A model generated the notes under the pieces. That model saw only the letters and a program-made list of their open reading frames with translations, was not told where the DNA came from and ran no database searches. From Streptomyces sp. NBC_00582 (lineage in GTDB: Bacteria; Actinomycetota; Actinomycetes; Streptomycetales; Streptomycetaceae), in contig NZ_CP107772.1 in the NCBI RefSeq assembly GCF_036345155.1, positions 8,370,001-8,434,000 of the forward strand: DNA of 64,000 nt. The letters run 5' to 3'. The position numbers and the translations under genes are program-made. Shown here in pieces: positions 1 to 8,451 of the stretch (positions within the stretch are counted from its first letter, which is position 1; each line of letters starts with the position of its first letter).

Positions 1-1
1 C

Positions 2-2554
2 AACCAGGCCTTCGGCACCCAGCCCGACCACGCCGAGGACCAGCTCGGCCCCTACGCCAACCTGGCCAAGGGCTACTCGACCCTCACCAACGCCACGATC
101 AACACGTTCTTCAACGACGCGTCGTTCGGTGTCGCCTCCGATCAAGTCGCCTCCACCCTCAGTCCCGCCGGCCGCACGGACGTGACGATCGTCCGCGACA
201 AGAAGACGGGCGTTCCGCACATCACCGGTACCACCAGATACGGCACCGAGTTCGGCGCCGGGTATGCCGCGGCCCAGGACCGGCTGTGGCTGATGGACGT
301 CTTCCGCCACGTCGGCCGCGGCCAGCTCACCGCCTTCGCCGGCGGTGACCCCGCCAACCAGGGTCTCGAGCAGCAGTTCTGGCGCAACGCTCCGTACACC
401 GAGGCAGACCTCCAGGCCCAGATCGACAACGCCGTCGCCACCAACGGCACCCGCGGCCAACAGGCCCTCGCGGACGCGAACGCCTACCTCGACGGCATCA
501 ACGCCTACATCGACGCCTCCGACAGCGGCCGCTACTTCCCCGGTGAATACGTCCTGACCGGCCACAAGGACTCAATCACCAACGCGGGCACCATCGACCA
601 CTTCAAGGTCACCGACCTGGTGGCCCTCGCCTCGGTGATCGGCGCCCTCTTCGGCTCCGGCGGCGGAGGCGAGGTCAACAACGCCATCTCCCTGCTCGCC
701 GCGCAGGAGAAGTACGGCGTGACGGAGGGCACCAAGGTCTGGGAGGCGTTCCGCGAACGCAACGACCCCGAGGCCGTCCTCACCGTCCACAACGGCGAGA
801 GCTTCCCGTACGGCGCCAAGCCCGACACCGCCCAGGGCCAGGCGCTGCCGGACTCCGGATCGGTCAGCACCCAGCCGCTGGTCTACGACGCCACCGGCAC
901 CGGGGCCGACCAGAGCGCCTCCGCCACCGCGGCGGCGGCCACCGCGACCGCCCTCAGCTCGGCCCGGCGCGGGATGTCCAACGCCCTCGTCGTCAGCGGC
1001 AAGTACACCGCGAGCGGCCACCCGATCGCCGTGTTCGGACCGCAGACCGGCTACTTCGCCCCGCAGCTCCTCATGCTCCAGGAGATCCAGGGTCCGGGCA
1101 TCAGCGCCCGCGGCGCCTCCTTCGCGGGCCTGAGCATGTACGTCGAACTGGGCCGCGGCCAGGACTACGCGTGGTCCGCCACGACCTCCGGCCAGGACAT
1201 CATCGACACGTACGCGGTCGAACTGTGCCAGGACGACTACCACTACCTGTACCACGGCACCTGCACGGCCATGGACGTGATCGAGCAGAAGAACTCCTGG
1301 AAGCCGACCACCGCCGACGGCACCGCGGCGGGCTCGTACACGATGCGGGTGTACCGCACCAAGTACGGTCCCGTGGAGTACCGCGCGACCGTCGGCGGCA
1401 AGAAGGTCGCCTACACCACCCTGCGCTCGTCGTTCATGCACGAGGCCGACTCCATCATCGGCTTCCAGATGCTGAACGACCCCGACTACGTCAAGAGCCC
1501 GCAGACGTTCCAGAGCGCGGTGCAGCACATCAACTACACCTTCAACTGGTTCTACGCCGACTCCACGCACACCGCGTACTACAACAGCGGTGACAACCCG
1601 GTGCGCGCGAGCGGCGTCGACTCCGAGTTCCCGGTGTGGGCGCAGGCGGCGTACGAGTGGAAGAACTGGGTGCCCGCCACCAACACGGCCACCTACACCG
1701 CCGCCTCTGAGCACCCCAACTCCATCGACCAGGACTACTACGTCTCCTGGAACAACAAACAGGCCCTCAACTACACCACCGCCTCCTGGGGCGACGGCTC
1801 CGTGCACCGCGGCAACCTCCTGGAGAGCCGGGTCAAGGCGCTGGTCGCGGCCGGCGGGGTCACCCGGGCCTCCCTGGTGAAGGCGATGGCGGACGCGGCG
1901 CTCGCCGACCTGCGCGCCGAGGACGTCCTGCCCAACCTGCTGAAGGTGATCAACAGCTCCACGGTCACCGACTCCACGGTCGCGGCGGCGGTCACCAAAC
2001 TGCAGACCTGGCTGACCGCGGGCGGCAAGCGCACGGAGACCTCGGCCGGTTCGAAGACGTACGCCGACGCCGACGCGATCCGCATCCTGGACGCCTGGTG
2101 GCCGCTGCTGGTCCAGGGCGAGTTCTCCTCCGGCCTCGGCACCGACCTGTACACCGCGTTCACCGCCAACCTGCCCATCGACGAGTCCCCGTCGGCCGCC
2201 CACGGCCCGACCGGGGCACACGCCGGCAGCTCCTTCCAGTACGGCTGGTGGAGCTATGTCGACAAGGACATCCGGGCCGTGCTCGGCCAGACCGTGCAGG
2301 GCGGGCTGCCGCAGAAGTACTGCGGCGGCGGCACCCTCAGCGGCTGCCGGGACGTCCTGATCAGCACCCTGAAGACGGCGGCCGGCAAGACCGCGGCCCA
2401 GGTCTATCCGGGTGACACCCTGTGCGCGGCGGGCAACCAGTGGTGCGCCGACTCGATCGTCCAGCGCACCCTGGGAGGCATCAAGCACTCCAACATCAGT
2501 TGGCAGAACCGGCCCACCTTCCAGCAGGTGGTCGAGTTCACGTCCCACCGCTAG
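2..2554 (+). CDS. Penicillin acylase family protein (Ntn hydrolase, S45), 5' end outside window
   Basis: The reading frame is already open at base 2, so the N-terminus and any signal peptide lie upstream of the window. Members of this family are heterodimeric amidases or acylases that hydrolyse N-acyl bonds after autocatalytic cleavage of a precursor. Early motifs such as TGTTRYGTEFGAGYAAAQDR match the alpha subunit. RRGMSNALVVSG holds the probable beta-chain N-terminal nucleophile Ser, codon 977-979, within the usual SN pair. Four Cys in the C-terminal part (around YCGGGTLSGCRD and LCAAGNQWCADS) fit an exported protein. It is convergent with the hydrolase gene downstream. Substrate is unknown; acyl-homoserine lactones, lipopeptides or beta-lactams are all possible in this family. 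Confidence 0.9.
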   Translation, partial: NQAFGTQPDHAEDQLGPYANLAKGYSTLTNATINTFFNDASFGVASDQVASTLSPAGRTDVTIVRDKKTGVPHITGTTRYGTEFGAGYAAAQDRLWLMDVFRHVGRGQLTAFAGGDPANQGLEQQFWRNAPYTEADLQAQIDNAVATNGTRGQQALADANAYLDGINAYIDASDSGRYFPGEYVLTGHKDSITNAGTIDHFKVTDLVALASVIGALFGSGGGGEVNNAISLLAAQEKYGVTEGTKVWEAFRERNDPEAVLTVHNGESFPYGAKPDTAQGQALPDSGSVSTQPLVYDATGTGADQSASATAAAATATALSSARRGMSNALVVSGKYTASGHPIAVFGPQTGYFAPQLLMLQEIQGPGISARGASFAGLSMYVELGRGQDYAWSATTSGQDIIDTYAVELCQDDYHYLYHGTCTAMDVIEQKNSWKPTTADGTAAGSYTMRVYRTKYGPVEYRATVGGKKVAYTTLRSSFMHEADSIIGFQMLNDPDYVKSPQTFQSAVQHINYTFNWFYADSTHTAYYNSGDNPVRASGVDSEFPVWAQAAYEWKNWVPATNTATYTAASEHPNSIDQDYYVSWNNKQALNYTTASWGDGSVHRGNLLESRVKALVAAGGVTRASLVKAMADAALADLRAEDVLPNLLKVINSSTVTDSTVAAAVTKLQTWLTAGGKRTETSAGSKTYADADAIRILDAWWPLLVQGEFSSGLGTDLYTAFTANLPIDESPSAAHGPTGAHAGSSFQYGWWSYVDKDIRAVLGQTVQGGLPQKYCGGGTLSGCRDVLISTLKTAAGKTAAQVYPGDTLCAAGNQWCADSIVQRTLGGIKHSNISWQNRPTFQQVVEFTSHR

Positions 2555-2577
2555 GCGCTACGACGGCGGGTCGCGTC

Positions 2578-3858
2578 CTAGATGATGCGGCCCGCCGCCA
2601 GCACCACCCGCGCCAGCTCGGGGTGCACGATGTCACTGTGCGCCCCGGCCGGCGCCCCGCCCCGCCGGACCACCTCGGCCGCGTCGACGTTCACACACCC
2701 CGCCGCCGGCAGCTTCCCGGGGGCCAGCACCTCGGCGAGCCGGTACGCGCGCGTGCCCGGCACCGACTGCACCCCGTCGTGCCCCATGGCACCCCAGGTG
2801 GCGCCCAGGACCTCACCCACGAGCCCCCGGGCGTCGCCGGCCATCCGGGAGGCCAGCGGGTACATCGTGCCCAGCGCCTGGTCGAACCGCGAATAGCAGC
2901 ACACCAGGGGACCGTCGATCCGGTTCTGGTGCCCCTGGAGCACGCCTTGCGGGGCGAACGCGTAGTGCGAGAAGGCCCCCTGGAGCAGCGTCACCGACTT
3001 CACCGTGCGCACCCCCTCGGGCAGCCCCCGCAGCGCGAACGACACCAGCCGTCCGCCGAAGCTGTGCCCCACCAGGTGCACCCGCACCCCGGGTGCCGCC
3101 TTGGCCAGCCGTCCGACCAGCGGCCCGAGCCCCCGTTCGCCGACCGTGCCCGCGCGCCGTTTCATCGCGTAGTACGTCGCCTGCCGCAGCAGTTCCTTCG
3201 CCCCGTCCCAGGGGTTGGGCAGCGCGAAGCCGCGTACCTCGCCGTCGTCGTCGAGGCCGGCCAGGGCCGTCGCGAAAGCGGTGCAGGCAGCCGCCGTCGA
3301 GCCGGTGAACATCTCCGGCTCGTCCTGCGGCACCCCCTCCGCGAGGGTGTCGGCCGCGAACGGCGCCTGCGGGCCCTGCGGGACCGCGTCCACCAGCTCC
3401 CGGACCAGGCGGCCGAACTCCTCCAGCTCGCTCTCCTCCGGCGGTCGCTGCTCCAGCAGCCGTGCGATGCTCTCGACCACCGTGGCCCGGCCGGGGAAGG
3501 TCTCCAGGAGCGCGTGCCGGGTGCCGTCGTCCAGGCCCGGGGTCCACACGGCCGCCGCGGTGTGCGGGAAGTCCGGGATCGGCTCGTCGCAGAAGCGCAT
3601 CGACGGCCAGATCACGCCCGCGTAGCCGATCCTCGCGGCGGGCGGGGCGAGGGCGGGGATGGGGGCGAAGAAGTGTGTGTAGAGGCGGGTGGCGCCGGAG
3701 CGGTCGTTGTTCCAGCCGTGGGAGAAGAGGATCAGGTCGTGGATCCCGCTCTTCCTCACCCCGGCCAGCAGGCGGTCGCGCTCACGGGGATCGGCGTCGC
3801 CGTCCGCGTCGAAGGTCAGTTCCCAGTAAGGGCTCACGCTCATCGTCGGCTGTGCCAT
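2578..3858 (-). CDS. Alpha/beta hydrolase fold protein
   Basis: Predicted 426-residue protein. An alpha/beta-hydrolase nucleophile elbow, VHLVGHSFGGR, provides the candidate catalytic Ser, and an earlier LILFSHGWNN segment fits the oxyanion-hole strand of serine esterases. The start chosen is the ATG giving MAQPTMSV; the frame stays open upstream, but that extension has the Arg/Pro-rich composition of out-of-frame GC-rich DNA. No signal peptide or membrane segment is evident, so it is probably cytoplasmic. It ends 23 bp from the convergent acylase and is divergent from the SDR operon. The substrate cannot be predicted; lipase, esterase or thioesterase activity are all possible. Confidence 0.75.
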   Translation of the reverse strand: MAQPTMSVSPYWELTFDADGDADPRERDRLLAGVRKSGIHDLILFSHGWNNDRSGATRLYTHFFAPIPALAPPAARIGYAGVIWPSMRFCDEPIPDFPHTAAAVWTPGLDDGTRHALLETFPGRATVVESIARLLEQRPPEESELEEFGRLVRELVDAVPQGPQAPFAADTLAEGVPQDEPEMFTGSTAAACTAFATALAGLDDDGEVRGFALPNPWDGAKELLRQATYYAMKRRAGTVGERGLGPLVGRLAKAAPGVRVHLVGHSFGGRLVSFALRGLPEGVRTVKSVTLLQGAFSHYAFAPQGVLQGHQNRIDGPLVCCYSRFDQALGTMYPLASRMAGDARGLVGEVLGATWGAMGHDGVQSVPGTRAYRLAEVLAPGKLPAAGCVNVDAAEVVRRGGAPAGAHSDIVHPELARVVLAAGRII

Positions 3859-4111
3859 GTGGCTCTGCTCCCGTCCCCCGGGCTTGTGCGATGTGCGGCG
3901 TATCGTCCTGCTAACCGGTGAACTTGGCCATACGTCATGGGTTGTGTTTCGGGTCCTGGTTCGTCGTGGCTGTCGCGCCCACGCGGCGGAGCCGCATGTC
4001 GATACAGCCCCGCGCCTCTTTCGGGGCGCCTTCAGCGGGCTCTTTCCTGCAACATACCGACCGGTTAGTCTGGGCCTGCTGAGCCGTGTTGGGTCGTGTC
4101 GGAGGAGACCG
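3859..4111. promoter_or_regulatory. Divergent intergenic region with TetR-like operator half-site (CATACCGACCGGT at 4053-4065)
   Basis: This spacer of about 250 bp separates the hydrolase from the SDR-synthetase-tetR operon. At 4053-4065 it carries CATACCGACCGGT, an intact left arm and centre of the near-perfect palindrome found at 9536-9555. The right arm here (TAGTCTG) is degenerate. The site lies about 50 bp before the SDR start, where a repressor could block transcription. A Shine-Dalgarno GGAGGAG is at 4101-4107. Confidence 0.5.
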
Positions 4112-4876
4112 ATGGTGGGAGCCGTGCAGGGTGCTGGAGTGGTCGTCACCGGGGCCGGGGGCGGGATCGGGGCCGCGCTGGCCCGGCGGTTCGCCGCCGA
4201 GGGGGCCAGGGTCGTCGTCAACGACCTGGACGCGGGGCGGGCGCGGGCGGTCGCCGACGAGATCGGGGGGATCGCCGTGCCCGGGGACGCCTCGGCGGTC
4301 GTCGACGCCGCCCGGGAGGCGCTCGGCGGGACCGTCGACGTCTACTGCGCCAACGCCGGGGTCGCCTCCGGTGGTTCCGAGGCCGCCGGCGAGGCCGTGT
4401 GGGCGCAGGCCTGGGACGTCAACGTCATGGCCCATGTGCGGGCCGCCGAGGCCCTGCTGCCGGACTGGCTGGAGCGGGGCGGCGGGCGGTTCGTCTCCAC
4501 CGTCTCCGCCGCCGGACTGCTCACGATGATCGGCGCCGCGCCGTACAGCGTCACCAAGCACGGCGCCTACGCCTTCGCCGAGTGGCTGTCGCTCACCTAC
4601 CGCCATCGCGGGATCAAGGTCCACGCGATCTGTCCGCAGGGCGTGCGCACCGACATGCTGGACGCCACCGGCAGCGCGGGCGACCTGGTGCTCAAGCCCA
4701 CCGCGATCGAGCCGGAGGACGTGGCGGACGCCCTGTTCAAGGGCATGGAGGAGGACCGGTTCCTGATCCTGCCGCATCCCGAGGTCGCCGGTTACTACCA
4801 GGTGCGCGCCGCCGAACCCGACCGCTGGCTGGGCAACATGAACCACCTCCAGCAGAAGTGGGAGGCCGCCGAATGA
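4112..4876 (+). CDS. SDR family NAD(P)-dependent oxidoreductase
   Basis: Predicted 254-residue classical short-chain dehydrogenase/reductase. The N-terminal Rossmann motif is VTGAGGGIGAALARRF and the catalytic pair is YSVTK (Tyr-x-x-x-Lys), preceded by a Ser-rich VSTVSAAG strand. It probably oxidises or reduces a hydroxyacyl or keto substrate with NAD(P). The ATG at 4112 follows GGAGGAG with good spacing. Its stop overlaps the start of the acyl-CoA synthetase (ATGA), indicating translational coupling, and tetR follows. In context it could be the 3-hydroxyacyl-CoA dehydrogenase step of the neighbouring acyl-CoA pathway, comparable with the SDR (LvaD) of levulinate operons; this role is inference. 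Confidence 0.85.
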   Translation: MVGAVQGAGVVVTGAGGGIGAALARRFAAEGARVVVNDLDAGRARAVADEIGGIAVPGDASAVVDAAREALGGTVDVYCANAGVASGGSEAAGEAVWAQAWDVNVMAHVRAAEALLPDWLERGGGRFVSTVSAAGLLTMIGAAPYSVTKHGAYAFAEWLSLTYRHRGIKVHAICPQGVRTDMLDATGSAGDLVLKPTAIEPEDVADALFKGMEEDRFLILPHPEVAGYYQVRAAEPDRWLGNMNHLQQKWEAAE

Positions 4877-6537
4877 CCGGCTCGCGTTACGCGGCCCAGC
4901 CGTGGGTGGCCCTGCTCGACGAGGTCCAGCGGGCTCCCGTCGACCCCGCCGACTCCCTGGTGGAGGCGCTGCGCCGGTCCGTCGCCGAGGCCCCGGACCG
5001 CACCGCCCTCGCCTACTTCGACGGGCGGATCACCTACCGCGAGCTGGACGAGCTCAGCGACTCCGTCGCCGGGCACCTCGCCGCCCGGGGGCTGGTGCGC
5101 GGCGACCGGGTGGCGGTGCTGCTGCAGAACTCCCCGACCTTCGTCCTCGCCCTGTTCGGCGCCTGGAAGGCGGGGGCGATCGTCGTCCCCGTCAACCCCA
5201 TGTACAAGTCGGGGGAGGTCGCCCAAGTCCTGCGGGACGGCGAGGTGGCTGCGCTGGTCTGCTCCGACCGGGCCTGGGAGTCGTATCTGCGCGAGACGGC
5301 GGCCGACTCGCCCGTGCGGATCGTGCTCACGGCCTGCGAGCTGGACTTCCAGACCCGTGGGGACGCGCGCGTACTGACCTTCGAACGGCTCCCGCAGGCC
5401 CCGGACGCCGACGACCTCACCGCCGTCGCCCGCGCCGGCCACCAGGCACCCGAGGTCGCCGTCCTCGCCCCCGCCGGCATCGCCCTGATCAGCTACACCT
5501 CGGGCACCAGCGGCACCCCCAAGGGCGCGACCAACACGCACGGCAACATCATGGCCAACGCCGAGCGGCAGAGCCGTGGGCTCCATCTGCCCGAGGCGCC
5601 CGTCTACTACGCCCTCGCGCCCCTGTTCCACATCACCGGCATGGTCTGCCAGCTCGCCGCCTGTCTGAACAGCGCGGGCACCCTCGTCCTGACGTACCGC
5701 TTCGAGGCGGGCGTCGTGCTGGAGGCGTTCGCCGAGCACCGGCCGCACTACACCGTCGGCCCCTCCACGGCCTTCATGGCGCTCGCCGCCCACCCGGGCG
5801 CGACCCGCGACCACTTCTCCTCCTTCGTGAACATCTCCTCCGGCGGTGCCCCCGTGCCGCCGGCCCTGGTGGAGAAGTTCCGGGCGGGCTTCGGGCCGTA
5901 CATCCGCAACGGCTACGGGCTCACCGAGTGCACCGCCCCCTGCGCCTCCGTCCCGCCCCAGCACGAGGCGCCCGTCGACCCGGCCTCCGGGACCCTCGCC
6001 GTGGGCCTGCCGGGGCCCGACACCGTCGTACGGATCGTCGACGACCAGGGTGAGGAGGTGCCCCTCGGGGAGCAGGGCGAGATCGTCGTACGGGGGCCGC
6101 AGGTCGTCCCCGGCTACTGGCGGCGGCCCGAGGCGACCGCCGAGACCTTCCCCGGCGGGGAACTGCGCACCGGCGACATCGGGTTCATGGACGAGCGGGG
6201 CTGGCTGTACGTCGTCGACCGCAAGAAGGACATGATCAACGCGTCGGGCTTCAAGGTCTGGCCGCGCGAGGTCGAGGACGTGCTGTACACCCATCCCGCC
6301 GTGCGCGAGGCCGCCGTCGTCGGGGTGCCCGACGGCTATCGCGGGGAGACGGTCAAGGCGTACATCAGCCTGCGTCCCGGCGCGGACGCGGATGCCGATA
6401 CGCTCGCCGCTTACTGCAAGGACAGACTGGCGGCCTACAAATACCCCCGCCAGGTGGAGATCCTGCCCGACCTGCCCAAGACGGCGAGTGGGAAGATCCT
6501 CCGTCGGGAACTGCGTTCCCGCGCGCACGACCGGTAG
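4873..6537 (+). CDS. Acyl-CoA synthetase (AMP-forming, class I adenylate-forming enzyme)
   Basis: Predicted 554-residue ANL-superfamily ligase that activates a carboxylic acid to acyl-AMP and then acyl-CoA. The AMP-binding signature SYTSGTSGTPKGATNTHGN lies near residues 207-225. It also has NGYGLTECT, the hinge segment TGDIGFMDERGWLYVVDRKK and the C-terminal catalytic lysine in KTASGKILRREL. The length fits medium/long-chain fatty-acyl-CoA ligases. Its ATG overlaps the SDR stop by four bases, and a tetR gene starts 17 bp after its stop. No secretion signal is seen. The acid substrate is undetermined; the neighbouring dehydrogenase and kinase suggest a short or medium hydroxy acid rather than ordinary fatty acids. 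Confidence 0.9.
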   Translation: MTGSRYAAQPWVALLDEVQRAPVDPADSLVEALRRSVAEAPDRTALAYFDGRITYRELDELSDSVAGHLAARGLVRGDRVAVLLQNSPTFVLALFGAWKAGAIVVPVNPMYKSGEVAQVLRDGEVAALVCSDRAWESYLRETAADSPVRIVLTACELDFQTRGDARVLTFERLPQAPDADDLTAVARAGHQAPEVAVLAPAGIALISYTSGTSGTPKGATNTHGNIMANAERQSRGLHLPEAPVYYALAPLFHITGMVCQLAACLNSAGTLVLTYRFEAGVVLEAFAEHRPHYTVGPSTAFMALAAHPGATRDHFSSFVNISSGGAPVPPALVEKFRAGFGPYIRNGYGLTECTAPCASVPPQHEAPVDPASGTLAVGLPGPDTVVRIVDDQGEEVPLGEQGEIVVRGPQVVPGYWRRPEATAETFPGGELRTGDIGFMDERGWLYVVDRKKDMINASGFKVWPREVEDVLYTHPAVREAAVVGVPDGYRGETVKAYISLRPGADADADTLAAYCKDRLAAYKYPRQVEILPDLPKTASGKILRRELRSRAHDR

Positions 6538-6554
6538 AACGAGAAGGAAGGCAG

Positions 6555-7157
6555 GTGGCGGCAGTGCCCAGGACGACGGACGGCTCGGAGGCTCCTGTTC
6601 CGCAACGGCTCCTCGCCGCCGCCACCCGGCTCTTCGCCGAGCAGGGCTACGACCGGACCTCCGTGCAGGAGATCGTCGAGGCGGCCGGCGTCACCAAGGG
6701 GGCGCTGTACCACTACTTCGGGTCGAAGGACGATCTGCTGCACGAGGTGTACGCGCGCGTGCTGCGCGTCCAGCAGGAGCGCCTCGACGCCTTCGCGGAC
6801 GCCGACGAGCCGATCGAGAAGCGGCTGCGGGGCGCGGCGGCCGACGTCGTCGTCACGACGATCGAGAACCTCGACGACGCGATGATCTTCTTCCGCTCGA
6901 TGCACCATCTGAGCCCCGAGAAGAACAAGCAGGTCCGCGCCGAGCGCCGGCGCTACCACGAACGCTTCCGCGCGCTCGTCGAGGAGGGCCAGGAGGCCGG
7001 TGTCTTCTCCACGGCCACCCCGGCCGACCTGGTGGTGGACTACCACTTCGGCTCCGTCCACCACCTGTCCACCTGGTACCGCCCGAACGGCCCGATGAGC
7101 CCCCAGGAGGTAGCGGACCACCTGGCGGACCTGCTGCTGCGGGCGCTGCGACCCTAG
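6555..7157 (+). CDS. TetR/AcrR family transcriptional regulator
   Basis: Predicted 200-residue repressor. The N-terminal TetR helix-turn-helix is clear (RLLAAATRLFAEQGYDRTSV followed by AGVTKGALYHYFGSKDDLL), and the rest is an all-helical ligand-binding domain. The GTG start at 6555 is preceded by GAAGGAAGG. It is the last gene of the SDR-synthetase operon. The two CATACCGACCGGT-type sites at 4053 and 9536, before this operon and before the opposing dehydrogenase/kinase operon, are natural candidates for its operator. The inducer would be expected to be an acyl-CoA of the pathway. Assignment of the sites to this protein is inference. Confidence 0.9.
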   Translation: MAAVPRTTDGSEAPVPQRLLAAATRLFAEQGYDRTSVQEIVEAAGVTKGALYHYFGSKDDLLHEVYARVLRVQQERLDAFADADEPIEKRLRGAAADVVVTTIENLDDAMIFFRSMHHLSPEKNKQVRAERRRYHERFRALVEEGQEAGVFSTATPADLVVDYHFGSVHHLSTWYRPNGPMSPQEVADHLADLLLRALRP

Positions 7158-7164
7158 GGCGCAC

Positions 7165-7201
7165 GGTAAGGGGCGGTCGTCCATGGCGACCGCCCCTTAC
7201 C
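7165..7201. terminator. Bidirectional hairpin terminator
   Basis: A perfect 15-bp stem, GGTAAGGGGCGGTCG (7165-7179) pairing with 7187-7201 around a 7-nt loop, lies between the convergent tetR and acyl-CoA dehydrogenase genes and can serve both strands. Confidence 0.8.
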
Positions 7202-7202
7202 C

Positions 7203-7226
7203 CATGACCTCATGACCTCATGACCT
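7203..7226. repeat. Short tandem repeat, 3 x CATGACCT
   Basis: Three perfect head-to-tail copies of the octamer CATGACCT lie directly after the terminator hairpin and before the dehydrogenase stop codon. Slippage-type microsatellite; no function is apparent. Confidence 0.8.
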
Positions 7227-7231
7227 CGTGC

Positions 7232-8446
7232 CTACAGGTACTTCTTCAGCTCACGCCGTGCCAGCGACCGCTGGTGCACCTCGTCCGGACCGTCCGCGAT
7301 CATCAGCGTGCGCGCCCCGGCGTACAGCTCGGCCAGCGGGAAGTCCTGGCTGACCCCGCCCGCGCCGTGGAGCTGGATCGCCCGGTCGATGATGTCGACG
7401 ACCGCGCGGGGCGTGGCGATCTTGATGGCCTGGATCTCGGTGTGGGCGCCCCGGTTGCCGACGGTGTCCATCATCCAGGCGGTCTTCAGCACCAGCAGCC
7501 GGAGCTGCTCGACCGTCACGCGCGCGTCCGCGATCCAGTTGTGCACCACACCCTGCTGACCCAGCGCCTTGCCGAAGGCCGTCCGGGACACCGCGCGCCG
7601 GCACATCAGCTCGATCGCCCGTTCCGCCATGCCGATCAGCCGCATGCAGTGGTGGATCCGGCCGGGGCCGAGCCGGGCCTGGGCGATGGCGAAGCCGCCG
7701 CCCTCCTCACCGATCAGGTTCGTCACCGGCACACGCGCGTCCTCGAAGATCACCTCGGCGTGACCGCCGTGGTAGTGGTCCTCGTAGCCGAACACCCGCA
7801 TCGCCCGCCTGACGGTCACGCCCGGGGTGTCGCGCGGCACGAGCACCATGGACTGCTGACGGCGGATGTCCGTGCCCTCCGGGTCCGTCTTGCCCATCAC
7901 GATGAAGATGGTGCAGTCCGGGTTCATCGCGCCGGAGATGTACCACTTGCGGCCCGAGACGACGTACTCGTCGCCCTCGCGCCGGATGAGCGTGGTGATG
8001 TTGGTGGCGTCGGAGGAGGCCACCTCCGGCTCGGTCATCGCGAACGCCGAACGGATCTCACCGGCCAGCAGCGGCTCCAGCCACTGCTTCCTCTGCTGCT
8101 CGTCGCCGAACTGCGTGAGCACCTCCATGTTCCCGGTGTCGGGCGCGGCGCAGTTCAGGGCCGTCGGCGCGAGCTGCGGGGAGCGGCCGGTGATCTCGGC
8201 GAGCGGCGCGTACTGCAGGTTGGTGAGCCCCGCGCCGTACTCGGAGTCGGGCAGGAAGAGGTTCCACAGGCCCTGCCTGCGCGCCTCCGCCTTGAGCTCC
8301 TCGACCACGGCCGGCGTGTCCCAGGGGGAGGCCAGCGCGGCCCGCTGCTCCTCCGCGACCGCCTCGGCCGGGTAGACGTACTCGTCCATGAAGGCGAGCA
8401 GCTTGCCGCGCAGTTCCTCGGTGCGCGCGTCGAACGCGAAGTCCAT
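7232..8446 (-). CDS. Acyl-CoA dehydrogenase, ACAD10/11-like
   Basis: Predicted 404-residue FAD-dependent acyl-CoA dehydrogenase. Signature segments are FAMTEPEVASSDATNI and GRKWYISGAMNPDC, which resemble the ACAD10/11 subgroup more than ordinary beta-oxidation dehydrogenases. The C-terminal part, QLHGAGGVSQDFPLAELYAG, is the usual FAD-contact region. It lies 5 bp downstream of an APH-like kinase gene on the same strand. In ACAD10/ACAD11 these two domains are fused, and in levulinate operons (LvaA/LvaC) they are adjacent. There the kinase phosphorylates a 4-hydroxyacyl-CoA and the dehydrogenase-like enzyme removes the phosphate to give an enoyl-CoA. That chemistry is plausible here but not proven. 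Confidence 0.9.
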   Translation of the reverse strand: MDFAFDARTEELRGKLLAFMDEYVYPAEAVAEEQRAALASPWDTPAVVEELKAEARRQGLWNLFLPDSEYGAGLTNLQYAPLAEITGRSPQLAPTALNCAAPDTGNMEVLTQFGDEQQRKQWLEPLLAGEIRSAFAMTEPEVASSDATNITTLIRREGDEYVVSGRKWYISGAMNPDCTIFIVMGKTDPEGTDIRRQQSMVLVPRDTPGVTVRRAMRVFGYEDHYHGGHAEVIFEDARVPVTNLIGEEGGGFAIAQARLGPGRIHHCMRLIGMAERAIELMCRRAVSRTAFGKALGQQGVVHNWIADARVTVEQLRLLVLKTAWMMDTVGNRGAHTEIQAIKIATPRAVVDIIDRAIQLHGAGGVSQDFPLAELYAGARTLMIADGPDEVHQRSLARRELKKYL

Positions 8447-8451
8447 GGCCG

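Noticed and set aside
572..2548. Long minus-strand open frame opposite the penicillin acylase gene
   Set aside because: Arg/Gly/Val-rich shadow typical of GC-rich DNA; the plus strand shows clear acylase motifs and no start or family supports the minus frame.
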